Positions 1-12,067 of a stretch of 64,000 nt of DNA are shown in pieces. The position numbers and the translations under genes are program-made. Under the pieces are notes generated by a model that saw only the letters and a program-made list of their open reading frames with translations, was not told the DNA's origin and searched no databases. How positions within the stretch are numbered: position 1 is the stretch's first letter; each line of letters opens with the position of its first letter. Source of the stretch: Arctopsyche grandis (taxonomy: Eukaryota; Arthropoda; Insecta; Trichoptera; Hydropsychidae); the NCBI RefSeq assembly GCF_051622035.1, contig NC_135361.1:5895001-5959000 (forward strand), given 5' to 3'.

Positions 1-63
<63 letters not shown>

Positions 64-100
64 TTTTATTTATTTTTTTTTTTTTTCTTTTATTTTTTAT
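1..100. repeat. TA microsatellite and T-rich tract
   Basis: (TA)n from the window edge to about 55, then a T-rich run to about 100. Confidence 0.95.
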
Positions 101-940
101 TTATAAGACATTTGATATTCCTAAGTTAAAAACTGTGGATATGCACAACGGAGAACATATAAGAGTATCACGTATAAAAATAATGAGTGCAAAATGTAGT
201 GGAAAAATAAATAACGACTTGCAGCACACGTACAATGTATCTAATAAATTTAACGTCTGAAGTGTGTATTTTCAGACCCCTTCGCCTTTGAAGTTCGAAA
301 CATGTCTGACACATTTTTCTAGCACATCTATTAACTCGTGTTCGCTTTAACAAGTTACTTAAATTGAATGGAAAAGTGTTAAACACGCATACGTAAAACC
401 TCTACTCTTTCGCCGACGTTTAGTCACTACGGTTCTAATTCTATATATAAGTGCGTTTGTTTCAGCGATTCTGAACATTTTTATATGCATAATGACGATG
501 CACTTTAGGGTCATGTATGCCATTTATTTCATACCATGTTATTATATTATATATTCTTCTAAGTTGTCATCCTCTCTGCAGATATTCATGAACTCCCAAA
601 ACTATCACCCTCCATCAGTCTCCATCTTTCTCTAAACTCTGCTAGCCCAATAGCCTCAGTCAAAGAAGAGCCAGTAGAATCTTGCACATACATATGTATA
701 TGGTCTATCGAGTAAGCAACCTTCCCATTCCTTACGAACCCTCCACATGTTCAGTCAAAAGTAATCTTTCCAATCCATCCTCTTACTATGTATGTACATG
801 TTTGAAGAATCCGAAGATTTTTTTATTCATTTATTTATTGAATAGTCAACAGAACATATGTAGAAATGCATAAAAATAAATAATAAATGTAACAAAATAA
901 CATCTGAGCCCAATTTACATAAAATGGTACATAGAGACAA
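100..940. other. AT-rich DNA, nothing recognised
   Basis: No coherent ORF, repeat terminus or RNA gene. Short ORFs at 168-386 and 682-873 look like chance frames. Confidence 0.5.
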
Positions 941-946
941 ACAAAT

Positions 947-1392
947 TTATTTTATTTTTATTTTATTGTCACAAATCAATACACACTCGCCATTACAGAT
1001 TTGCTCCAATGCGACGGGTATACGTTAATGAAATACATAAACAATCAGAAATCAGAAATACAGTAATACATACATATACAATCAGAATATATAGAATATA
1101 ACAATTAATCAGAAATAATAATCATAGTGACATCTATGGATTTCAGATTACTGTGTATAATTAATACAAATTATACACAGGCAGATTTTTGTGACAACAG
1201 GATTAGATTTTTTAATACCAATTTTCAGGAACCGTTTCAGCAATGATCAGATAAAATTGGCAAACTCTGATAGAGAAACGATCGATTTGGAGTCACAAAA
1301 CCCCCAAATCTAACCAGCAGTGGCGAGGACACGAACCTATGACCTCAGTGATGTTAAATATATACGCTATCACTAAGCCAAACTGCTGGCTT
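947..1392 (-). mobile_element. SINE (variant head) with fold-back end
   Basis: Nearly identical to 42045-42565. The head on the minus strand is TGGCTTAGTGATAGC (A box region) and GGTTCG.GTCC (B box). The head is followed by a perfect 20-bp inverted repeat (1361-1380 and 1387-1406, loop AACTGC) absent from the 42 kb copy. Confidence 0.7.
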
Positions 1393-1406
1393 AGTGATAG
1401 CGTATA

Positions 1407-2139
1407 AAATGTAAAAGAAAATAATAAAAACTAAAATATGACTAAATAGGACAGTGCAAAACTAAACATAAAGGGATATTATATTGAATAAAGATTATAT
1501 AGGTATAATAAAAATAGAAATGGATCAATCAATCAAGACTCTCCTGATGGCAGTCCTGAATTGATGCAAGGAAACCCCCCGTTAAACATACGATAAAAAC
1601 GCTGTAGATAGGAATATTTTAGGGAATTGGCTTTGAAAGGATTAAGTGAAAAGATTGCAACGTGTCTAGAATACCTAACTGGGATCCTGAAACCAACCTT
1701 ACTCAATTAATCGGGACAATCAAGGAAACCATTTTTGAAGACAAACTGATGATCTATTGGCGGTCTGAACTTCCTGTTAAATACTCATTTGTTCTCCTGG
1801 CTGTCCATGATACTCTCAACAGACTGCTATAATTGTCGAGATGTTACCTAGGATGTTTGGAAATTGAATGATATAATTGAATAACCACAATCAACAAGCT
1901 TGAAGTTTTATTTTATTATTCTTGGTTCGCGTGTTATTTAAACTATTGGAGCACTGAGTATTTTCTTTTTAGTATTATAGGAAAAGGAAGTGGACAAAGG
2001 GAGTGCTAGAATGGTAACCGAGAAAAAGTAAAAGAGTGAAAGGAAGATGGTTGGACAAAGTTAAAATTTGTGTTTATATGATGACGATTTTGGTGCCCCC
2101 AGATTTTGAAGCCTGAACCGTCGCTCCTTTCGCACAGCT
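1407..2139. other. Non-coding; weak RTE-like fragment
   Basis: AT-rich. At 1985-2050 broken codons resembling GHTKEVLEW and GRW.DK hint at a second RTE C-terminal relic (plus strand), too short to name firmly. Confidence 0.35.
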
Positions 2140-2405
2140 ATATTTTTATTTTTCTCTCACTTGTTCAATGCTGGTGTCATTGGTGTCATATTGGATACGA
2201 TTGACGATCCGCCACTACTCCTCCCGGTTCTGTGCCAGGTTAAAGACAACGTTGAGGGATGATTCTGCCAGTTCCTTGATTTAGTCAGACCATCTCTTGG
2301 AAGACCGTCTTCTTGCTCACCTTCCATCCAGCGCTCCGGTGACTACCAGCCTCTCCAGACTCTCCACATTCTTTCTGGCCATATGGTCAAAGTATGAAAG
2401 AACAC
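2140..2405 (-). mobile_element. RTE-type LINE C-terminal relic
   Basis: The minus strand, with stops, reads YFDHMARKNVESLERLVVTG, then KRWSD.IKELAESS and QNREE. This is the usual end of RTE ORFs (GHV.R.....L, GR...RW.D.I). Old and non-functional. Confidence 0.6.
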
Positions 2406-2659
2406 TTTTTCTACATTTCTAAGCCCGTTTTAAAGGTCACGGAATTTGACCCTTAAAGCCTTTAAACATGAGGCCACAACCCCCCAACGAATACAGTCCA
2501 AGAGACCCGTTCGTCGGAGAACGAGACGGTTGTTCATGAATATCGCACAAGAACAACCGCACACATAAAGCGCGCATGCGTTAGGAAACAATACCTGAAA
2601 TGTGCCGTGCAAATGCACGCACACCTCAAGTAAACATACATGTACGCATGATTATGCGT

Positions 2660-2666
2660 GCATAAG

Positions 2667-2712
<46 letters not shown>

Positions 2713-2790
2713 AATATACACACACACATAAACCACAAATACATACACTCACCTAAACAGCAAACGCACACTCACACACACACATTCACA
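2660..2790 (+). repeat. CA-rich microsatellite
   Basis: (CA)n from about 2668 to 2712 with decayed CA-rich flanks. The ORFs reported on both strands here are products of the repeat. Confidence 0.95.
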
Positions 2791-2799
2791 GAATATAAA

Positions 2800-3655
2800 A
2801 TATTAAAAAAAAAATCAACACATAAATGCTTTTGCAATTAAGTGGGGTAGTACTTTTGAGTACTTTTTCTACATATTGTGGAGTGTCTTTCTGAGACTAT
2901 CAGCTCTTTGAGGATGGGGATGCGTCTTGCAGTCCATGGTCGCTCCGTTACAAATCACTGCAAAACACGCGTTTGCATGCTCTTTTCGATTTCTGCATTT
3001 TTCATTTCGACGAAATTCGCGACTGTTTGACCTCATGCTCACTCGAACTTGTACCGATGTCGAACGTATAGCTTTAACTTTGGCACACATATCTTTTGCC
3101 GCCAGTACTGCTCGCACTTATGCGAACTCTATGTCAGATTCCCAATATACCTCTTCACTCGTCTTGTGATCCTGATACTTTTGCCTTTTTAAACTTGCCA
3201 GAAATACACAATGCACATCGAAATGTCATCTACGCGACCCAATAAATATCTTGTCTTTCGTACGTGCTTAAATTCAAACAGTCGCGAATTTCGTCGAGAC
3301 GTTGAATACCGAAATTGAAATCAGCATGCACCCGCATCGTCATCACACCACATTTCGAATGAATCTAGAATGTCCCTTTATCTCTTTTTCAGAGACATCA
3401 TATCTTATGTCTAAGGAAAGGCGGTTAGGATGCTTGGGCAAAAGCCTTTTTTTTTAATTACCAATAGTAATTGACAATAGCTAACCCTTTTTCGTGGGAA
3501 ATGGTAACTCCACCACCGAAGACTAGTTACATGATGTGTCTTATCATAGGTTCCCAAGTGATCCATATGGACCCCCAATTGATAATGGATATGGGTCCAT
3601 ATAGACTTACAGATCTATATGAACCCATTTCCCTATGGGCCTAAATGGACCCAAT
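2800..3655. other. Unassigned, with a separated inverted repeat
   Basis: A perfect 23-bp inverted repeat, CGACGAAATTCGCGACTG.. (3008-3030) and its complement (3274-3296), encloses about 245 bp. The remainder is unrecognised. Confidence 0.5.
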
Positions 3656-3659
3656 CACT

Positions 3660-4212
3660 TGTTTTTCTTTATTTATTTATTTATTTTATTACATTTTATA
3701 CCAGGAAGGCCTTACAGGTAATTACAAACTGGACAATTACAAACAATACAGCATTTTTATAATACAAGTCGCTGAATTACGAGACACTGAAAACTCGCAA
3801 ATTAACGAGACATCTATGAATTGTACATAAATTTTATTGTATATTAATCATACTCAAATAGTGGTGACATATTAGGTAGGAAGGATTTTAGGCAATTTTT
3901 AATCGGGAACCGTTTCAACAATGAAATCAGAAAAAATTGACAAACTCGGATAGGAAACGATCGGCCTGGAGTCACAAATATCCAGGTCTGATCAGCAGTA
4001 TAGCGGGCTCAAAACCAGTAATCAATTGGTGCTAAACATACATGCTACCACTGAGCCATACTGCTGGCTAAAATAAATAAATAATAATAATAAATATGTA
4101 TGTAATACAAAATAAATATATAAAATATAATAAAATACTCAGCTCATGGGATCGAACCCGGCGCCTCTTGGTGTTAGGCAGAAGCTTAACGACCGAGCTA
4201 TGCTGCTGACTT
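3660..4212 (-). mobile_element. Full-length tRNA-derived SINE
   Basis: The head on the minus strand (4212 to 4140) has an A box TAGCTCGGTCG and B box GGTTCGATCCC. The body contains TCGATCGTTTCCTATC and TTGAAACGGTTCCCGAT. The tail (ACCTGTAAGGCCTTCCTGG, then AAATAAATAAATAAA) is at the low-coordinate end. This copy defines the family also found at 947, 8885, 15882, 16530, 20030, 35560 and 42045. Confidence 0.78.
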
Positions 4213-4319
4213 TAGTTGTTTTTGTCTGACTAACTGACTTCTAGACTGACAACCGGAACAACTGACTCATAGACCAGGACACGGGGATACGGATCTATAA
4301 ACACATGTCAGCCATACTT

Positions 4320-4540
4320 CAGCACCACATATCACCAGCGTCTAGATTTTTCTCTTTCTCTGGCCTTAATGGTCCAAAGTTCAACACTATAAAGAATTGT
4401 TGAAAAAAATCATTTTTGGACCAGACAAATCTTCGTCAATGTGATGAATCACTGATGATATACCTGTACTTCCAAAGTTGGGTCAGTCTCATCATGGCGT
4501 TCTTTGCTATTGCTATACTTTTTAAATTCCAGTTTCACAC
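4320..4540 (-). mobile_element. RTE-type LINE relic, possibly the upstream part of the 2.1 kb relic
   Basis: The minus strand reads AIAKNAMMRLTQLWK and, after decay, an ELWTIKA segment resembling YGAETWTL. The order on the minus strand fits the relic at 2140-2405, with about 1.9 kb of later insertions between them. Confidence 0.5.
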
Positions 4541-5830
4541 CAGCTATCGTTTAAAGTAAACAATTATATGTGTCATCTTTGGCTGACTATGGCAATCAAT
4601 TATCATGAGCTTTGTCTTTGACCTGTTTTTCTCAAGACCCAGTTTTTAAGATGTTCTCTCTCAAGCACACCAGACATATGTATATATCTTCTTCTGCGTT
4701 GGTGGCGAATTTTGTATCCATTATAATAATATATACATACATAAATATAATTTAAAGAAAATGAACCAGGACATACTCATTGTAAGCGCTCAACTTCGTG
4801 CACTCACCGGGAGAAAAAAATGTTCAGAATCCCTATCCATCCAGCACTTCCGAACACGTGTTACGGCCATTTAAATACATAAAATAACGCGCGTCATCAG
4901 CCACAGACATTACAATAAATCGCGACATCCGAACGCGTTTAACACGTTTTAATTTCGCTCGGCACTTTACTCGTGGATATACATACATATTATATCATAT
5001 ATACATTTCAGAAATGTGTCGCAATTTGTTAAAACGCCCCGCAACTAATTAAAACGTTCGTTTCCAAAACGATAGTATAATATAAATATACCTTTCTATT
5101 TATGTTCGAGTATTTTCGCGGATTCGAATGTACGGGTGATATAAATCTTGTTAGGTGCAGTGCGACAACTGTCAAAACTGAAAACGAATTGCGAGATTTT
5201 CAAAACTCTACCTGAATCCAAATATGTATGTTCGTTGGTATTACATATAGAGAAAAGTTTGTTTTGCTGACTTTAAAGTAATGTGAAAAATTCAAATTTG
5301 TTTGAATGTATTGTATAAAACTAGTGATATAGAAATATCGTCGGGTAGAAATTAGAATACAATGTTGAAATTTATATTCTTATGAACAAACAACTTCTGA
5401 AAATTGTAATTTAAAAATACCTTAAGACTAAATTTCAAATCAGTTATGCGAATTTCAAATCAGTAGAATTTATCAATAGGAAGCTCGCGGGTTCAAACCC
5501 CCCTAGAGCAAAATTTGCTTATATGTACATACATACATAGATATGAGATTTTGTGAAATCGAAATTTTTTTAATCCATTTCAGAAAAATTCCCAAAATTT
5601 TTGATGTTTATCAAAAATAGATTCATATTTTATTTGATTATTTTATTTATTTGATTTGGAAAATTTGGGTGTTCGATTTAACGGTGAATTTAAAAAAATA
5701 ACATTGCTCCTTAAAACAAATCACTGTGCATTATAATTTCCCATTAATTAAATATATTTCTGTTAAATAAAAAATGTTACATTGTATTAAATTGAAATAA
5801 AAAAATGTTTTTATCATTTAAAAATTAAAA
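4541..5830. other. AT-rich unassigned DNA
   Basis: CGCGGGTTCAAACCCCCC near 5488 resembles a B box, but no tRNA fold is completed. No ORF of interest. Confidence 0.4.
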
Positions 5831-5864
5831 AGTGCGCAGATAAAGGCAGAATTGAAAAACTCAC

Positions 5865-6565
5865 ATGATTTCAACTACAACAAATTTGCAATTTAATTCA
5901 CAAATTCTTAGCTCGTCATTTATTAAGATTAAACACTTATTACACAAATTGAGCCAAATTAACGGCTCGATCGACTGTCAATTATTGAGCAGACTATCAT
6001 TGCGTGTACCAAATAGAATGACTAGATGTAATGAGCTCCTTTACATACCTAATACTTTTTCTAATTATGGAAGAAGCTCATTCATCTGGCGTGCAAGCTC
6101 CACCGTCAACACACTAATTTTAACAATTTCTATGTTTGACTTATTTAATATTAATGCTATACAAGCTAGAGTAATTATTGCAAATTTGTTTTTCGATGAT
6201 TAATTTTATTGAAAATTTACGATTGTGATTATGAATTTTTATTTTGATGTATTTATTTTGTCTTTTTGTTTTTTGTTATATATTATATTTTTTTTATTAT
6301 TTCATAATTTTTATCATATTATTATTCTTATTATTTTGATATTTTTATTATACTGTTATTTCTATTTTTTTTCTTTTTTTGTTTTCTTTAACTATCTTAC
6401 TCTATTATCATTTTTGTTTCTTATTTTAAATGTTTGAGCTTTTCTTTTTTTTTACCTATATGTGAAAATTATTAATGGTTTACTTAACATAATTATATTT
6501 TTTTTACTATCAATCTATGTAACTTAATAAACTGTAAATTTTCCAAATAAATAAATAAATAAATT
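5865..6565 (+). mobile_element. LINE 3' end fragment
   Basis: The ORF 5865-6203 encodes RLSLRVPNRMTRCNELLYIP and NYGRSSFIWRASSTVN, which resembles the C-terminal region of CR1/Jockey-type LINE ORF2. An AT-rich 3' UTR follows, ending in AAATAAATAAATAAATAAAT at about 6565. No active-site motifs remain. Confidence 0.6.
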
Positions 6566-6569
6566 GAGC

Positions 6570-8160
6570 GGTTACCGGTTGAAACGGTTACGATCCTACA
6601 TATAATATGCGAGATCTTTAATGCTCAGCGTTAATGCACATTTCATTCATTTAAGGATGTTTTATATTTTTTTATTGTGAAAGTAACTTAGCAAATGCCT
6701 GCATTTTATATTAAAATGCTAACTTAATTAAAACAATGAATTTGTTATTTTTCAAATGGTCAAGTATGTTTTTTTTTATTTTTTTTATGTATTTTGTTTT
6801 TTTTTAAGTATACACATACTTTTATGTGTTCTTTTCTGTTTTTTTTAATATATCAGAAATTATTTTTAAATTTTAAATTTATTTTTTTAAATGATATAAT
6901 ATTTTTTTATTTCACACAAATTTTATGAAATGCTTACGTTAAATGCACATTTGTTTTATAAAATGCGCAAGTTGTCCCCTTTGTATGGTAGCCTGCGCTC
7001 ATAATTATTTTCATAATTGGATGTGATGTATGAGTGAATTTTGATCTTCTCTTTTTTATTCGGGCATCACGGGGATGTTTTATATTCACGGCTAGTTTTT
7101 ATCCATACATATGTATATACATACATATATATACATATATATTTATATATTAGTACTCACTTTTGATGCAAGACATTCTCAAGTATTCTCCTTATATTTA
7201 ATTATTATTATTGAATTTGTGACTGCTTCCATTTTTAGTTGAAAATTTTCTGCTAATATTTTTACTTACCTCTTATTAAGTTCACATGGTTTTCGTGTTA
7301 GTGGTCATTTTTTATATCTCTTATTTATATATTGTATAAATATATACATACATATGCTATTTCTGTGAAATTTGTGTATTTTTGTTTTTTGCTCTGTACA
7401 ATAGTTTCGATCATGCGGCGCATTAGGAATCCAAGTAATGCCACAAACTTTAAATAAATAATAATCAAATAAAAGTATATACACAGGCAGTTCTTGAAAA
7501 ATGTATTTAATTTAGTCCATTAATAATAATACATATTAAAATGTTATACTATGAAAAACGTATAATATCTATTTCATGCAACCGAATTAAATTTCACTGC
7601 AAATAAATAGAGGGAAACGTCAAAACTCTTTGCCATAATATAATAATTCGAACATGATGCACGCGAATATGCAATAAAACATTTCTGATGCAGATTCGGA
7701 TGTATTCAAATATATACATATATATGTATATATTTTAGAGGTCGAAAAGTTCAAATTTAAATCGGCAAAGCGTGCGTATCAGACCGACACAATCGAACTG
7801 TATAACAAGCACGCTACAATACGCTTTATAAAGGATGATTCGACGGTTATGCCGAATGCTTTTCTTAAACAAAACACATGATTTTGTAGTCGAAAGATGT
7901 AAATCAACTCTGGTGTCAGCAAAACCGCGTCACATCCTATACAAATCGTCAAGGAATCGCTTTATGGCACGCGAAATTCAATAACTGTCATTCAATAAGA
8001 CAAGTTTGCCCTTTAAGATCATACGATTAAACGTCTTTAGATTATTTTATTTTGATTTTTTTTTAATATACAAATATTAGAATAATCCTTAAACATTTTG
8101 GCACCTGAAAAACAACATTTATGCTACCATAGCTAACATTATTCTTCTTCCTGTGAGAAG
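6570..8160. other. Very AT-rich non-coding DNA
   Basis: Homopolymer-rich sequence and CATATGTATATACATAC-type microsatellite patches. Only the short LINE 3' terminus at 7405 is recognisable. Confidence 0.4.
7405..7462 (+). mobile_element. 3' terminus of the deleted-LINE family
   Basis: GCGGCGCATTAGGAATCC and AACTTTAAATAAATAATA match the 3' end at 58120-58180. The copy is severely 5'-truncated. The upstream limit is not recognisable. Confidence 0.55.
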
Positions 8161-8166
8161 ACTGAC

Positions 8167-8361
8167 TCATGCGTCAACCTCTTTCTTAGAATCAGGACAA
8201 TCTCTTTGAATTGTTCCCGAATTCTTGCAGCGTGGAATATCTTCTCCACAGGAGCTACTTCTGTCATTAATGTTTAATGTTGCACAATCAGTTTTAATGT
8301 TGCACAACCAGGATAGGCATTTACGACCCTTATACTTACCATTGATCAAATTTAATTTCAA
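8167..8361 (-). CDS. Possible exon of a small cysteine-rich protein (tentative)
   Basis: A 64-codon open frame with six cysteines: GRKCLSWLCNIKTDC, SSSCGEDIPRCK, IQRDCPDSKKE, then a TGA stop. The CxxWxC then CG.....C......DCP spacing faintly resembles a single-domain von Willebrand type C (Vago-like) secreted peptide. There is no ATG start, no signal peptide in frame, and no matching upstream exon could be found. GGTAAGTATAAG inside the frame looks like a donor. It may be a chance ORF. Confidence 0.2.
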   Translation of the reverse strand: MKLNLINGKYKGRKCLSWLCNIKTDCATLNINDRSSSCGEDIPRCKNSGTIQRDCPDSKKEVDA

Positions 8362-8499
8362 AAAGTGTATTTACTTCTACTCTTCATTTTACTAACACTT
8401 GTAACTGGGGAGCTTCTTATATTGACAACCTATACTTGCAATCGCTTCACTATAAATGATAGTAGTTAGCAATTATATATAACCATGACAAATCATTGA

Positions 8500-9300
8500 C
8501 ATGTCCGGTAACAAAGAACAGACCTAATAAAAAATTAGAATGGAGTGCAATTTGGCGATTGTATGCAGTTTTCAAAACCAAAATGCCTTTTTCTTCAAAA
8601 GATATACAATCAAGGTGTTTTGCCAAGGATGTGAACTTGGGTATTGAACTTAGGAATGCTGCATAAAGTCCAATGCGATGAAAGAAGTATGGAACACCGC
8701 ATGTTCGTCGTAGCGATGAGAAGTATGACAAGGATAGTTGAGAATTGAAATGGCAATAGGCAGATCACACAATTAGAAAAATGGAAGAAAGAAGTAATCG
8801 AATGGTATCCGAGAGAATGTGAAAGGATGCAAGGAAGGCCACAGGCGAGACGGGTAGATTTTATTTACATATGTACATATGTATATGTATATAATATACC
8901 TGGAAAGCCTAACGGGTAAACCCCAATGCGCCTTTCTCGCCAATTACAAACATCGATAAACAATTTATAGAGTAATTTTACAGAGCATCATAGAGACTTC
9001 TATGGATAATTTTTGACAAACTTTGATAAATTAGCATTTTTACATCAATTTTTTATATATAAACCGCTGAATTTTGAGATTCTGAAAGACTCAAAATTTG
9101 CTAGAAAAGAAAAAGTTGCCAATTTGTTGGAACCGTTTCGATGAAATCAGATAAATTTCCAAACTCTGGTAGGATAGACAGCAGCACAACCAGATGAATG
9201 AGATGAACCATGCTCAAATCAAAGACGAACAGAAGCATGTTGGAGATTCCTTCATCCAACAGTGGATGGTAAATGGCTGTAAATGATGATGATGATAATA
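8500..9300 (+). mobile_element. Decayed RTE 3' fragment split by a SINE
   Basis: 8500-8865 corresponds to the degraded C-terminal region of the RTE ORF (GGAATGTCC-type decay; the segment matching EVLEWYPRE is near 8800). 9195-9300 contains the last codons (TTCATCCAACAGTGGATGG) followed by TGATGATGATGA, the RTE tail. The intervening 8870-9190 is a minus-strand SINE. Confidence 0.7.
8885..9190 (-). mobile_element. SINE tail fragment
   Basis: Contains the inverse of the SINE body found in full at 3660-4212 (AACCGTTTCGATGAAATC, CCAAACTCTGGTAGG, CGCTGAATTTTGAGATTC). The head is missing. Confidence 0.6.
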
Positions 9301-9482
9301 CTATTGTGGGTTGTTTCTTATAATTTAACATCTCAGGACTATAAAATTCTCTTCATTGGAATTGACGATTAAATTGAGGAGAGAGGTTGACCTCAATAAA
9401 TACTCATATAGGCTTACAAGGCCAACCATATAAAAGATATTGGATTCCACTTATAAATCAAACTTTCATGTCTTTTCTATAT

Positions 9483-10026
9483 ACATATATATAAAATTGA
9501 ATGTCTGTTTGTCTGCCTGTCTGTCTCGTATATGTTCCTAAGCCACTCAACCGATTACGATGGAACTTTCAGAATTTGTTATATGCATGTCCGGGAAGCA
9601 TACTGTGAAATAAAAACGGGGAAAAACCTCTTAATAATAATATTCGTAATTACAATTTTACCGATGCGAAAGTTTGAAGCGCCATTGTGTAGTCAAGGAA
9701 ATGTGTTCGTTGGTCACCATGTTACCAGTTGGTTTATGAAGACACGGCTTTGAAGAGACGTTATTTGAGCTCCAACCATTACTTGAAACGGGAATGGGAA
9801 TTGCATGCCTTATTCTAGCATTGCAACGCATGCCGGGTTCAGCTAGTTTAATATAAAATACAAATCCAAATTACCATTTGTAGCGACGACGATTGCTATT
9901 TTACAAGTTTTATTCGTGAGTCTTTGATATTTGACAGTCAACATCCTGCGTTCCTCGTAAATTATAATATTTTACAAATTTTCCATGCGTTATTGTGCCA
10001 TTGTAACGCATGCCGGGTTCAGCTAG
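9483..10026 (+). mobile_element. Helitron-like non-autonomous repeat
   Basis: Starts in a GTCTGTTTGTCTGCCTGTC stretch, continues CAACCGATTACGATGGAAC, and twice reaches CGCATGCCGGGTTCAGCTAG (ends 9846 and 10026). CTAG before T is a Helitron-type 3' terminus. No Rep/helicase is present. Related sequence lies at 40030-40305, 42957-43170 and 43745-44185. Confidence 0.6.
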
Positions 10027-10029
10027 TAT

Positions 10030-10740
10030 TTGGTAAAAGCTTCAACGACAGCTGTTTGATCACCCTTTATACTTATTTTCATGTACATACATATAACTGA
10101 TACGAATTGAATTAAATCCGCGCAAAAAGGCTTCGGTAATGACGAGCACAACAAAGACAAAAACCGCAATAATTGAAATCGTCGTTATAAAAAAACATAT
10201 CGGGTAGCGCATAGCGTTTCGTAACGATTCTTTTTCCTTTTGTTTTCCACTTTATTAGATTTCGAGGCGCACTGGAACGAATTTTAAAGTGGGCAGGAAA
10301 GGGAAAAGTAGAAATAATGAAGTGGCGCACTTCGCCGGAGCAGGGGTTGGTTTTTAAGGGGCACTGAGGGGGGTAGGGGTGAAAGGCACCATTGAGGGGG
10401 GGGGGAGAAAGAATTCGGTGGAAATCAAAGGTGAGCTTTCAGACTTTACCATTAATCCGTCACGATAAAGAATGGGTCACGCCAGACTTGGAAGCGGGCC
10501 TGTCGTGGAACAACCGCCATTTTTCACCGGTCGAATGTATTATAGTTCGTGATTAGTCCAGACCGACTTTTAAAAACGGTCGGAAAAACCGGTTGAAGCT
10601 CAGCTCATTTCTCACGACCAATTTAATATGTCAGGTCTCTGTTTGCGCGTACTTGTGGTGAATGGCTTGCGTTTAATTTCGGAAATTTAAAGATTGATGA
10701 AGTTTACTGCCTTATTGACATCGGTTTAATAGTATAGTAT
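10030..10740. other. Unassigned, moderately GC-rich stretch
   Basis: G-rich runs at 10360-10410 and a less AT-biased composition than the flanks to about 10620. No ORF with support. Could be unique regulatory or untranslated DNA. Confidence 0.3.
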
Positions 10741-10921
10741 TTAATAGTGTTTTGACCCCCAATCCCACATCTAAATAGGCCATTGTTCTTTCGATGACCA
10801 ATATCTGGCAGTCGTAAAGATAATATAACCTAAAATACCTAGCTCTATGCGGACCGAAGCTATACCTGCTATCCCGTTATATCCCCGAATTATAGTTTGG
10901 ATGTGTTTCAAGTTGTAACTT

Positions 10922-11432
10922 GATACAAAATAAATCCCTAAAAATAATTTATAATACACCCATATATACTAACTTGAAAAAACTGCATGCCATAAATAAT
11001 ATTACGTTAGTTACAGACATTACTAACAAACTAACCAGTAGATTCTATGACAGAATCACTAATAACCATACTAACACACTTGTGAAGAGTCTCGGTGATT
11101 ACAACAAAATGTCTATACCCTTCAGGTATAAACACACATTACCTAAACACAATCTGCTTTAGGTCATCGACTTTAGAGAGTCTTTAATTAATGTTATGTA
11201 TTAGATGTATTATGAACATTTATAAGGATTGTAAATAGGTTTTTGAGCTCTTTTTCCTATTATGACTTAGATTAAAATTAGAATAATATAATACTGTGAT
11301 TACTAACCAAATTAAATTAAAATTGTAAAATAGAAAATGATCAGTAGATCAGTAGCTATTAAAATAGATATAAGATGTATTGTGAACATAATTTCGTAAT
11401 AATAAAAAGCATTTCAAAAAAAAAAAAAAAAA
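10922..11432 (+). mobile_element. 5'-truncated Jockey-like LINE 3' end with 12-bp target duplication
   Basis: The plus strand encodes the C-terminal tail of a non-LTR reverse transcriptase ORF (10920-11162, ending FRYKHTLPKHNLL), then an AT-rich 3' UTR with AATAAA and an A tail ending at about 11432. AAGTTGTAACTT occurs at 10910-10921 and again at 11433-11444 as a perfect target-site duplication. Confidence 0.8.
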
Positions 11433-11530
11433 AAGTTGTAACTTGCAACAGCAATCCACAATTAAACAACAAGACAACCATGACAAAAATGCATTTTAAA
11501 AAGTACGATGTCTGGTTTCATTTTTTTTAA

Positions 11531-12067
11531 CCCTTTTAAGTGCTATCGTCTTTTCTGTACGCTGAAAATGTAGCCAACATTTCCAACTAGGATTATTTAG
11601 AAATTCAAATAAGCCCTAGACCACTATCCTAGATAACTACTGTCGAAGATTTCGAGTTTTGTAAAGGTGTGTTTAGACTCTCTAATATATCTTGCAACAA
11701 TATAAACTTCACTAAAGAAGTCTATTAATGAATGCATTTTTCCAAAACTAGTTCCATCTTCTTCTTTGTTGTTAAAATGTAATGCTCACAATCTAAATGC
11801 CAAGCCACAATCTAAAGTATTCAGCAGTCAGAGATTTCCATCGGAAAATTCTGCTATATTCGGATATTCTGGTGTAAACCAATCTTAATAAATGTTAACA
11901 AATGAATGACACGGATTACACGACCCATGTTCAATGCTACCTGGAAAGGCGTAGCGGATAGTATTTTTGTTTACTTTGTACATTCTCAAAATACAACACC
12001 TATCGGTGGTTTTCAGGCTTATGGACTTGTTGGCAAAACACCGATCGGCGTTGGTCAGCATTCAAAA
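11531..12067. mobile_element. piggyBac-type MITE, right end lost
   Basis: Left TTAA at 11527-11530, then CCCTTTTAAGTGCT. The body is the inverted counterpart of 27570-28107. The far end reads CAGCATTCAAA and is cut off by the LTR-like sequence starting at 12068. Confidence 0.7.

Larger units (their letters stand above)
10745..12067. repeat. Segment present in inverted orientation at 27566-28378
   Basis: In addition to the MITE, about 270 bp of flank are shared: GACCCCCAATCCCACATCTA and CTATGCGGACCGAAGC here, and their reverse complements near 28230-28365. The copy here is interrupted by a Jockey-like LINE; the copy in RALGAPB intron 5 is not. The unit is therefore a larger repeat that contains, or travelled with, the MITE. 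Confidence 0.65.

Noticed and set aside
2534-2841. Cys/Val-rich and Thr/His-rich ORFs at 2.6 kb
   Set aside because: Direct translations of the CA microsatellite.
9101-9331. 76-codon minus-strand ORF
   Set aside because: Spans the boundary between a SINE and the RTE 3' tail and has no coding character.
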